Assembly (NCBI RefSeq): GCF_027943255.1
Contig: NC_072893.1
Location: forward strand, 115,505,784 to 115,569,783
DNA from: Anastrepha obliqua
Taxonomy: Eukaryota; Arthropoda; Insecta; Diptera; Tephritidae
Direction: 5' to 3'
DNA length: 64,000 nt
The notes under the pieces were generated by a model. That model had not been told where the DNA came from. It did not search any database and saw only the letters and a list, made by a program, of their open reading frames with translations. Both the position numbers and the translations under genes were made by a program. Shown here piece after piece: positions 10,441 through 20,645 of this stretch. Position 1 is the stretch's first letter. Each line of letters opens with the position of its first letter.

Positions 10441-13400
10441 ACGTCAATACTTTCTATAAATTAATGAGCATGCATAAGTTTTATTTAAAAACACACTCTG
10501 AAAACTAGAAAGTGACTTTATACTCATAAATATTTAATTTTTATAGTTTATGTTATAACACACAAATGTCAAACCGTTTGCCTAAGCGATTTCTACGAGG
10601 ATCACCCAAGCGCCACAAAGCAAAACATTCTCACTCTAAATTTTCAAACTCAATTATTTAATGAAATATGCAAATTTTATATTGGCTCGAAGGCAGAAAG
10701 TTTATTGTAGGAAATTACAGGCGGCATATAAAAGGACATATAAACATTTCCAAAGGGTTTTCATATATAAACAAAAAAGGCGTTCCAAATAATATTGAAT
10801 CCAATCCATAAGCTGAAAAACTCTGATCTCTTACATAATTATGCACATAGATATGTACATATGTATGTATGTGTGGGTGTATATAAAAAACATGTAATAC
10901 GCATATACAAAAAAAATGGCGTTAACTGGCGGAGAAAGCACCAGCACAAGTAACGCCATAAAATAAACTTTCCGTTTACATCTCCAAAAAAATTGTTCAT
11001 GAAGCTGTGCACCCAGGCTGTTGCAGCCTTAAAGTATGCTACAATTTGCTGCTGCACCGTACACGAAAGCAGCAACAAACCTACAACAACAACGCTAAGC
11101 GACAAAGTTAGCGACAATTTTCAGCAACAACAAGGACAACAGCCAGCTCCCTCGATTCACTTCTCCATCAGCTTTGTGTTGTTGTTGTCCCCGCCACTGT
11201 GTTGGCGTTCGTCCAATCGAATTCAATTGACTCTCCATTTTTTCGTTTTGCTTCTTGTCGCATGTTTTATTGTTAGCCATGCAACAAGCACACCCAACTG
11301 TATGAAAAATAAGTAAATAATAGCGCGCAGGTTGTGCGCCACCCAAAAACAAAAAACAAAAAAAAAATGTAATACTGTTGCTCTCTTTCCAATCGATTCA
11401 GCACATCGAAGCATACGCCCAGGCGCCAATAACACTCGATATCGGTATATACATACATATGTAGATACAGGTATATATGTGTGTGTGTATAATATGATAT
11501 AAAAATACTTAACAAATTTGTTGCTGGAGCTGAAATGTAATAAAAATCGTTTGTGTTATTTATTATTGAATTCCTTTTCATTTTTATTTTCGTGCGCTCA
11601 AATGCGCACAGAAAATGCGCCGGAACTGCTATGTCGAGTTCTACGCTCATATAGCATTCTTGCTACTGCTATGTACAGACATATACATGCATTGTGTGTA
11701 TGAATGTGCATCTGAATATGAATATGTATGTGTGCACCTGCTGCCAGTAGTTTGAAGCTTATACGATATATATGCAGTGCCTTTATTGGACCGATGAACC
11801 CAAATATTGGATATACATTGCCACATCTACAATTTCTGTTGCTCCTCATTCTAGCTACGCCCCCGCCACCCAATCTCTGTGAGCTGTCGATTTATGCTAT
11901 CAGCAACAGCAACAGCAAAAGTGTCTTGAAGCGGGTCCACCGCACTCACTCTTACCCCACTCTTGCCACACACGAGACAAGCAACTTGCAATGGAGCGAC
12001 CTATCAGCGTGTATAGCGCGCAGTACCCGAAATGTTGAGGAAATCAAAAGAAAAAAAAAATGAATCATTTATAAACCATATCCAGCAAGCTGCCTCTAAC
12101 CATTCGATTTCCGCCACCCAATCGTTAGCCCCAACTACCATATTGTATGCGCCAACCATTCATTTGCGCTATCAGCCAACCCACCCACTCGATGTTGAAG
12201 TGGATTTCATTAAGCATATGCCATGCCCTTTTTTCTATACAGCTCTACACATACATACATACATATATGATTTCCCACACTAACACATGCACCAGCAAGA
12301 CACTCACACTGCCATACTCACTCATACACTCAAAATATTTATGTATTGAAAGTTTTTGTATAGAAAAAATCGTAATTTTCTTTTTTACGATTTTATATTT
12401 CTTCATGGCTTTCCCTCACCATCTTCACCGTTGCCTCAAAAGCTACGAAATAGTATTGGAAAGTCTTTCACTCTCCGAACTTCCATAAGCTTGAACATTA
12501 GTGTGCTCTCATTCACTCACTCACTCACTCACACTCATTTGCTCACTCACTCAATCATCAATTCACGCGCTCTGGCTTATTCTCCCACTCCCAAATTTAA
12601 AGTAAGTTCCTTTTTTCTTTTCACATTTCTTTTTATTTCCTTTTATGCTTCGCTTTTTTCTTTTGGCGCCCGCCATTTTTTCTTTCTATTTACTACAACA
12701 TTTCACTTGTTCTTGCAGTTCGTTTCTGTGCTTTCTTTTATTATGTTGCTCGTCTCGATTTTTCAGCTCTTCGATTTGGGACACAAACACACGATGGCAC
12801 CCACATAAATTTCCAACTGTCGACAGCATTTTCTCTTACTTCGAGCCGTACTTATCATCCCTCTCGTATATCTCCAAATGTATGTACAAACATACATACA
12901 AACATTCGAGTAAGATATGTAAGCGCGGCGACAGCCTCTCAAATTAACGGAAGCCCCTTCTCCTCGCTCAAGGTAGCAGAAAAAATAGGAAAAAGTCCTA
13001 AATATACGAGTCCTTTTTATATATGTACATACTCTACACACACATACACAAATACCTATACGCTAAAATGGAACGAAGCGCAAAAAAACTCAGTAGTCGT
13101 ATACCTAAAACGAGTACTCGTACTTACATACGAACATCGATTTCGATTGGGAATCCATCTATAGCGACGAATGCGCTTGATTCGCGCGACACATAAGCAC
13201 ACAAACCCACACTTCAGCACAGCAGTACACTTGAGTGGGCTAGGCAATGTGTGTGAAGGAGTGTGAGAGAGCATATGGGTTTGAGTGTTGGGTTGTTTGG
13301 CTGTTCACCATTGATATGGTAGGTGCACACACTAAGGCGTAGGAGCTCTAGCATTAAGCAAGTGTGCATGTGTATGTATGAGTTACATTTGTGCCGTTTT

Positions 13401-14029
13401 CTTTTATTCTTCTTTCCTTTCCTGTGGGGGGTTGGGGTTGATATTTGCGAATTAAAGTAAGTGTATCTCACTTAAGTGACGATTGGGATTAGCGAAGACA
13501 TATGATGCTAAGATTTTTTTGGTGACAGCGGGTTTTTAATATAGCCAGATAACGAAGAAAAATTGTAAGTTGAGATAAGCAATTACTTTTTAATGAATAT
13601 TGTAAAAAGTCTGCAAAATGAAAATGTAGGAAGTATGAAGGCTCAAGGACTGAAGTATAAATTTAAATAGCGCAGTGCGAAAATGATCTATTGGCCTCAC
13701 AGGCACTATGAATAAATTTCTCACCCAAATTTCTATTCCAATAAAAATTTGTATTTTGTGCCTTATGTGCTTTCAAAACAAATGAAATCTCCTTTTTTTG
13801 TTTTGGGAGAAACTTCTCAAAGAGTATTCCGAAAAGTTAAAAATATCAAAATTTCAATTATTATTATAAAGCAATAAAATAAGTTCATATTTATACTCTT
13901 CTGAATACTTTAAGAAATAAACAAACCTACTCCTGCCCGTTATTTAACTTCAAAAAGTTAGTCCGTTTGATAGTAGTATTAAAATTATTTTTGAGCTATT
14001 ATATTAGCACAACAAAGGTATTTCAAATT
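10441..14029. other. Gene-free DNA with simple repeats
   Basis: No supported gene. It includes CAA/CAG-rich sequence at 11060-11150, a CATACATATGTA tract near 10855 and 11450, and a (TCAC)n tract at about 12508-12560. Frames such as 11273-11650, 11728-12063 and 12356-12808 are cysteine-, serine- and aromatic-rich translations of simple DNA and look spurious. Confidence 0.5.
12508..12560 (+). repeat. (TCAC)n microsatellite
   Basis: Runs of CACTCACTCACTCACTC interrupted by short variants, visible directly in the sequence. Confidence 0.8.
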
Positions 14030-14880
14030 GACTTAAAAATATTACTCCGAGCACTTAGAAGTATCAACAATTCATTTGTATTTCCGATTGTATCTTTGCA
14101 ATTACTTTCAATGTTCATGGATCTGCTTCTTGCTTTTCATTGATATTTAAGAGGCTACTTCGTTTATTTCTAGTATTACAATCACCTCAAAGCTTTGATA
14201 ACAGCACAATAGAAGTTATACCTAAAGTATTACTACAAGAAACTGAATAAAAAATTTAAAATTCCGTACTCCGAAAACTTTTCCGAATTTAGTTAGACTT
14301 ATTTTAGCGTTATAAGCCAGTTTTTCCATTGAAATTAATTTTCTTTCACTATTTTGTAAGAAAAACCGACTCCGAAAAATTTTATTTTCTATTATGTTAA
14401 AATGTTTTACACACAGAATTAATGCTAACGAGTTACCATAATACATTTTCATTCAATATTTTGAAACAATTACTCCGAAAATTTATCCGAAATAATTTGG
14501 GTTTTTTAGCGTTATAAGCCACTGAAATTATTTAGTTTTCAATATTTTGCAAGAAAAAGTTACCCCGAAAAATTGTATTAGCTGTTATGTTAAAATTTCG
14601 CGCAAAAAATTAATGCGAACGAGTTAGTGTTTTTTCTTTCAATATTTTGTAAGAAAAAATTACTCCGAAAATTTACCCGAAATTATTTGGATCTGTTTTA
14701 GCGTTATAAACCAGTTTTCCTATCGAAACTATTTTCTTTTCAATATTTTGAAAGTAAAAACTACTCCGAAAATTTGTATTAGCAATTACATTAAAATTCT
14801 CTTACACAGAGTTAATGCTTAGGAGATCTTCGGGAAGTTTATATTAAAGAAACTAAATCCGAATTAATACCGAAAACATT
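14030..14880. repeat. Diverged tandem repeat array on ACTCCGAAAA, array 2
   Basis: Three units of about 190-205 bp start near 14264, 14470 and 14659. Each begins ACTCCGAAAA followed by TTTATCCGAA or similar, then shares TTTTAGCGTTATAAGCCA, a TTCAATATTTTG(C/T)AAG block, a second ACTCCGAAAA about 100 bp in, then TTATGTTAAAAT and AATTAATGC(T/G)AACGAGTTA. A degenerate lead-in copy is at 14043. The unit body differs from array 1 except for the ACTCCGAAAA boxes, so the two arrays are related but separately evolved. Confidence 0.75.
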
Positions 14881-16950
14881 TGGTGTGTGCTAGAGTTTGT
14901 TTCTTTTACATATTTTAAAATATAAAATATTTGAAGAACTTATTTATTCATATATGATACATATATTTAGTGATATGTCTTGAAAGAGGTCTATTTCGAG
15001 AAAATACATTTTTTGACGGTTTCTTTACTGAAAATCACTTCATCCTTTCTTAGATATATGCAATTTAATTCTTCTTCATCGCACCATTAAGTGCAGCCAG
15101 TTTCCTACACCTTCCCCCTTCAGAAAATGCCCTTTTTCTACCTTATCTTGCGACCTCTTCGTAAATTCACCATGACTTTTGCGTCCTTTCACGCTCTAGA
15201 AGTGCATTCACGCCACCTTTATGCGCCCAGCACAATAAGTCATTGGATGGCGGCAAAGCACGAAGTACGTACCTACATATTCTGCTTATTGCCCCACCAC
15301 AAAATTTTCTTGATTTTCTCAAGTGCGCTTCAGTGAAGTGCAAAAGAAATAAATAATTTTTTTGCTTCACACTTTTTGTACATACATACATTCATATATA
15401 ATATGTACGTAGGTGCGAGTATGTGTGTTAACATTTTTATTCTTTGGTTTTTGTTTTCTGCTCCCAAGATGGCGTGGCGCGTTGGTAGCTTTCAGCATAA
15501 TTACATAGCTGGCGGCTGGCACGTAGGAGCGTGTAGAAAGCGCGCACATAAAGAACCTATGTATATTTTTATATGATAATCCTTGTGTGGCTGAACAGCA
15601 TATGTACATATGCAGTATACTTTTAGGTGCTCAAGCGTGTGCCGCCAACACGTTTGCCGCTGGTGTGATCGGTATGTGAGTTCGGTTGGTTGGTCGGTCG
15701 GTCGGTTGGCTGGTTCAACGCGCAAAATTGTTGGGAAGCGCACTGGCTACAGCATCCATCACATACGCGCACATGTAACGTATTTCAGCACATGTGTGGG
15801 TGCATGTACATATACATACATATGTATGTATGCATATAAGTATTATTTGTATATAGCCATGTATGTATTTGTTGTTGCTCTTCGCTTTTGTGTACATTCA
15901 ATAGCACATAAATACTCGTTATGTTTCCTTTATTCCACTTCTTTTTTTTGCTTTATACTTTCTCAATAGTCGTGTGCCTTCGTAGGTGCTCTTGTCCTTC
16001 CCTTACCAAATCGGCAGCTACTGATATACTTCTGTATATATACATATATATTTCCTTCTACAGAAGTATTTTTATTTGCTGCTTTTCACATCTTCTTTAA
16101 CATTCTTTTAATCTATAGCACCCACCCACCTGGGCTTGCCACTTCTGCGAGATTACCTTTTTCTTCATACATCCTTCTACAGTGCTCTACACCCAAACGC
16201 ACGCACACAGATACATAAAATCACACTTGAATAAATCTCAATACATGGCCGCCTGCTTCTTTATATACCATTTATATTATACATTTTTATTCGAACTCGT
16301 GTGTATGTAAATGCATACAAGTGTAGATGTGAGTGTGTATGTGCGTGCTCATATCTCCTATATACGTATATTTTATAGCTTTTATTGGAAATGCGTACAA
16401 ATACATACAAATAGTTATCCGCAAGCGAATATCTGCTCTCAACCAATGTGTGTGCTACATCTTGATTTTATTTTATAACTGTGTGTGTGTGTCTTCGGTG
16501 CTGCCGATGCATGGCACCTTCCCTACAGCGCCTACAGTAATAGCTCAAGAGTGCGCAAGTGGCATTTTTCTCGTTTTTTCATCAATTTCATTTTATTTTT
16601 ATTTATCTCCCCCAACGCAACGCCAAACGGACTGATGGCTTATGGAGATGTTTATATAGGTGTATGTAATAATATAAAATAAACTAAATAAAATATATAC
16701 CTATGTACATAAGTGCATATTTGTACATGAGTATTCGTGCAGTTGAAAAAGGCAATGATTTATATCGCGTCCATAATCCTTTCAATTAATGATTCGGTTT
16801 TTGTTTTTTTTTTTGGATCATCGTCTGATCATTTTGTTCCTTAATTTTATCCTTTTTTCTGCACTTCATTAGCATTCAAATTTTATTTCTCATTACCAAG
16901 CTTATTAATTTTCCAGCCTTTGTAATTAAATAGCAAAGCATTTTTTAATA
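14881..16950. other. Gene-free DNA with microsatellites
   Basis: No supported gene. It contains (GGTC/GGTT)n at 15683-15714, CATACATATGTATG tracts near 15815 and 16040, and (GT)n at 16481-16492. The open frame at 15610-15969 is a translation of this simple DNA. Confidence 0.5.
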
Positions 16951-17509
16951 TAAAGGGTTTTCTAATAAGAGGTGTTATTTTGATATTAAAAAAAAAATGC
17001 TATTTTTTAATATAAATGATCGGATGTTTATTTCATTATAAAAAGGATGGTATGCCGTTAATAGTGGAAAATAACATCATGCAAATGACCACCACGACCC
17101 CGCTTACAGGACATGAAATGTCCCATAACCGAATTGCAAAGTGGCTATCCTATGTCCTCGACAGCCTCATGAATTACATCTCTGAGGTCTCAAATCGACC
17201 CTGAGCTGCTGGCGTAGACCTTCTCTTTCACGTGGCTCAAAGAAAAAAGTCATAAGGTGTTAAATCCCTAGATTACCAAGATCACCTAAATGGCCAATTG
17301 TGATCACCTCTTCGAGAGATAACGCAGCACGGAAACTTTTCTCGTAAAAGATGAATGGTTTCGTTGCTTGTGTGGCACGCAGCGCCATCTTGTTGAAAAT
17401 AAACGTTGTCCAGATCACTACCATCCAATTCCGGCCATAAAAAATCGTTAATCATCTCTCGATAGCGCAATCCATTCATTCATAACACCTGTTATTGGAA
17501 AACGCTTAT
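16951..17509 (-). mobile_element. Internally deleted Tc1/mariner-type transposon
   Basis: About 555 bp with imperfect terminal inverted repeats: the left end from 16953 and the complement of the right end up to 17507 match over 24 bp with three mismatches (cores TTTTCTAATAA and TTTTCCAATAA, both leading into AGGTGTT). TA dinucleotides flank both ends, the target preference of this superfamily. The inside carries only the C-terminal half of a transposase on the minus strand, so the N-terminal half has been deleted. It is non-autonomous. Confidence 0.7.
17058..17479 (-). pseudogene. Transposase C-terminal half, with stops and a frameshift
   Basis: Minus-strand translation begins at the NGLRYREMINDFLWPEL block, then FQQDGAACHTSNETI (the second catalytic Asp region), then VISRRGDHNWP. 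Beyond a TGA come SRDLTPYDFFL (the third acidic position) with another stop where Trp is expected, then, in the next frame, VKEKVYA, an acidic helix and the family-typical end RGRGGHLHDVIFHY with a stop at 17058-17060. The same family as the elements at 4339 and 51524, judged by shared motifs. At least three stops and one frameshift make it inactive. Confidence 0.75.
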
Positions 17510-18285
17510 ATATTTTACTAAGTTTTTTGTATAAATTCTTTTAATATCTAAATATATTTTACTAATTTTTGAGTACACGTCGATTATTCAATCTCATTCT
17601 CACTCTACTTTCTGGCAACCTCCTCCTCACTTGCATCGCCTTCTTTCTTTATTTATTTATTGTTTTTATTTATTTATTTACTCTTTTTTTATTTGTGTTT
17701 TGTCAATACACCTCACCCGGTTGTCTGTAGCACATCTCAAATGTTTATTCCTTTAGACTTTAACTCTACCTCCAATCTTCGACGGCAGGTTCATTGAATT
17801 GTGCGTGAATTTTTTTAGCCAGAATTTCGACATTTTTACTGTTTACTGTAAATTATTTTTAGTTATTTTTTGTTCTTTTATTTGCTATTTAATCTTTTCC
17901 TTAGCACTTCCGTGCACGCACAGTTCCGCCCATAAGTATGGCATTGAATTTTGCAAACGACTTCATTTTTTAAAGATAACTCAGTTGGCTTTGGATTTTA
18001 ACAAGCACTACACGAAGTAACTCCTGTAATGAAACAAAAAGTCAGCGCCCAACACAACTCAGTTAACTTGCAAGCCAGTATAAAACTTGATAATAATCTC
18101 AATCTTGAAATCCAATGGTGCATTTTTCTTACCAATAAATGGTGTATTGAGCTGCGCAATCGATTGAGTTGTAAAGTCGTTTCCCGCCGAACGAGCAACA
18201 CACTTTATAGGTCTCAAGTCTCAAATCATGCCTAACCTGTTTCGTGGCGCATCAACACGGCCAAAGGCAATATACACCGAACCAG
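17510..18285. other. Gene-free AT-rich DNA
   Basis: TTTA-rich low-complexity sequence at 17640-17700; otherwise nothing recognised. The overlapping short frames at 17998-18235 on both strands are not similar to anything I know. Confidence 0.45.
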
Positions 18286-18470
18286 CGCTTGACGCGTTTG
18301 AAAGAAGGATTTATGGAGTTTTGCGTGCACACCGCTGGTGGTTGAAATTTGTAGCTAAATTAGATGTAAAGCGGTATAACGAGACATAACACAGCGAATT
18401 AAGATGCAGCGGTCCCTTGGCTAAACCATATCGTGCGGATGGATGCAAGCACTACAGCCTAGAACTTGAA
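18286..18470 (+). pseudogene. Probable RTE-like LINE tail fragment
   Basis: Plus-strand translation gives ALDAFERRIYGVLR, followed by KRYNE, then a stop-interrupted segment with PLAKPYRADGCKH. LR.FERRILR..YG and RYN.ELY are landmarks of the region after the reverse transcriptase domain of insect RTE-like elements. Divergence is high and stops are present, so this is an old fragment and only a tentative assignment. Confidence 0.35.
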
Positions 18471-19442
18471 TCAAAATGCCTGTTAGTGTCGCCGAAGTAA
18501 GAAAAAGTCACGCCGGTTTTTGCATATAACAAATGCAGAAGAGCTTGGCTTGGCATAGTGTTTGTGATTACTGTCAGTTAGCATGAAAAAAGAGAATTGG
18601 CTGATGAGATTTGCTTAGATCGTTGTAATGAGTTTTCTCAGGAGTTGCTTATTTGTTGCTTAATTTTTTGAAGCATACTTTTGAAAACGATTTTTTATTT
18701 TCAAAATTGTGCACCATCAAAAACAGCACGGTTTTTTGAAAGAAAGAACTGAACGCAGAGCCTTAACTTCCGAGAAGAGTTAGTGAAAAACTGCGATGAA
18801 AGAGCGGAAAGTTTACCTCAAAGAAGTCAATATGAATTTTCCCACAACAGATTTTTTAAAAAAGGTGTCATGAGAGATCATAAGTCATAAAAACGCTACT
18901 AAATACTAGAAGCACTCAGGGCTTCAAATCTATAGTAATCAATAGGGGAAGTCTAGAGTACGTTTTGCATGCTGAACTTTCAGCTGATTTACCATAAAAA
19001 AATCGGTCGTTGAGTGCGAAAATTTGCCTAATTTTGTTTTCTGTCATTTAGATTACGAAATATCGCTAAATAACGGTTTTGGGTTAAAAAAACAAAGGTG
19101 GGTCAAAAAAATGTCTAATATATGAAGATTAATGATTAAAAACAATGGGTAATTTCAAATTATAAGTGATAAAATTCGCTAGATTTAGTTCTCACTTCAG
19201 TTTTTATTAAAACGAAACAATTTCGAGATACTTGGTAAGTGAAAGCAAACATACGAGTATAGTTTTGTTTTGCAAGAATACGAAAAACCTCGATTTATAT
19301 TTCAAGAAATATCCAAGGAAACGATTTCCGCTGTAAGCTAATATTTTAGTACTTAGATGCAGGGAATAATTATAGTTAGAATTATATTCCGCTTATTAAT
19401 GTTCGGGGTGCGGTGACTGACATCTTTTGTATCTATACAATT
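18471..19442. other. Gene-free DNA
   Basis: No gene, RNA or repeat recognised beyond ordinary AT-rich sequence. Confidence 0.4.
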
Positions 19443-19703
19443 AGCGCAAAATTAATCACCCTATCCAAAGATTTATATTTTTTGCCCGCTTGTTAACTAG
19501 ACGACTGCATTGTACAAACGTACAAGCAATGGAGCGTGTGAAGGGCAAAACAAGATTTTTTATTTATTAAAATTTTTTTTATTTATTAATTTTTATTTTA
19601 TTTTTAAAATTTTTTTTATTTATTATATTTTTATTTATTTTAATACTTATATATTTTTATTTATTAAAAAATTGTCAAAAAAAGGATGATTAATTTTGCG
19701 CCT
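19443..19703. mobile_element. Short inverted-repeat element (MITE-like)
   Basis: About 260 bp whose ends are GCGCAAAATTAATCACCCT (from 19444) and its near-perfect complement AGGATGATTAATTTTGCGC (ending about 19702): 18 of 19 positions pair. The interior is a mixed-sequence half with GCAATGGAGCGTGTGAAGG (about 19527) and a TTTATT-rich half. The same end sequence, GCGCAAAATTAATCAC, recurs at 49881, and an interior-like stretch recurs at about 52595-52675, so this looks like a dispersed family. No coding capacity; superfamily unknown. Confidence 0.55.
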
Positions 19704-20038
19704 CCTTATATAATCACTTGACTAAGAGAGCAGTTAAACTTTCAAAAGAATAAATATGTTTGGGAATATATAATTAGTTGTAACACTTCTTAGCTCAGTC
19801 GGTGCATATTTAGTGGAAATTTTATAACAATATTATTTTTAACAATAATATCGAAGATAAATTTCTTCTGGGATACATAAAAATTTTGCTAGAGTGCCCA
19901 AATCATGTTTGATTTAAGCAACACAAAAGCTATTAAATATCTTCCAACGCTTCTAAAGGAATCGTTGAGACGCGAGTTTTGCCTTTTTTGTTCTGCGCCC
20001 AATAATAAAAAGGCAGTCAAATAATAATGGAAATGGCT

Positions 20039-20170
20039 TTATTGTTTTTCAAAATATTTTCCTTAGAAGTCAATACAGCTCTGCGTTCACTTTAACCAAT
20101 TTTCAAAGCACTTTTCCAACACAGAAACGGAAGCCTTCACTACGAGCTGTTTAAAGGCTTCAACATCTTC
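20039..20170 (-). pseudogene. Mariner-like transposase C-terminal remnant
   Basis: Minus-strand frame gives EDVEAFKQLVVKASVSVLEK, then CFENWLK, a stop, TQSCIDF, a stop, GKYFEKQ and a terminal stop at 20041-20039. The pattern CFE.W..R...CI...G.YFE is the normal C-terminus of mariner-related transposases, after the catalytic domain. Two internal stops show decay. Upstream (rightward) sequence could not be followed with confidence. Confidence 0.5.
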
Positions 20171-20389
20171 TTCAAGACAGATGACTCAGTAATTCGATCT
20201 TTTGAGTAACCTATGATATCTGAGAGCTCGCATTGCCTTCGGCTCGCAACCCTTTCTAGGTGTCAATTCCGCATCGATTCAAATATGGATTGACGCCTTC
20301 ATGATGTCTACCCATACAGGACGTTGGTCTGGGTTGAACGTGTGCAGAGTAGACAAGTGCTTTGTGAAAGAACTAAATAGGAAAATAGC

Positions 20390-20645
20390 GATCTAAAACT
20401 CAGCAGAAAGGTCCTGAGAGTATTGATGGGTGTAATCACAGGGCGCAACACATGTAGTCAGCATATGGCTGCCATAGGGGTCGCCGAAATGCCCGATATG
20501 CCAATCCTGTCTTGAGGATGACGACGTCGCAGAGCATTTTCTCTGTAGCTGTGCGGCGTTGCAAGTATGGATAAAGTTCATACTCTTCCTCTTCCGGATC
20601 TCTTAAGATTCATCAATGAATCCAAGAGATTTGTGGAAAAGTGAC
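20390..20645 (+). pseudogene. LINE pol C-terminus (Jockey-like, zinc-knuckle region)
   Basis: Plus-strand frame gives LSRKVLRVLMGVITG, then after a one-base frame change CQSCLEDDDVAEHFLCSC, which matches the C-x2-C...H...C tail that follows the reverse transcriptase/RNase H region in Jockey-type non-LTR elements (typical pattern: LTG....H....G......C..C.E..E...H.L..C). The segment continues into a hydrophobic stretch and stops near 20642. Frameshifted and 5'-truncated, hence dead. The same domain appears at 41414-41682. Confidence 0.65.

Noticed and set aside
12356..12808. 150-codon open frame
   Set aside because: F/S/L/T-rich reading of TTTC and CTCACT simple sequence; looks like a chance ORF.
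19785..19815. tRNA A-box-like TTAGCTCAGTCGGTGCA
   Set aside because: No B box at the expected distance and no tRNA fold; at most a SINE head scrap.
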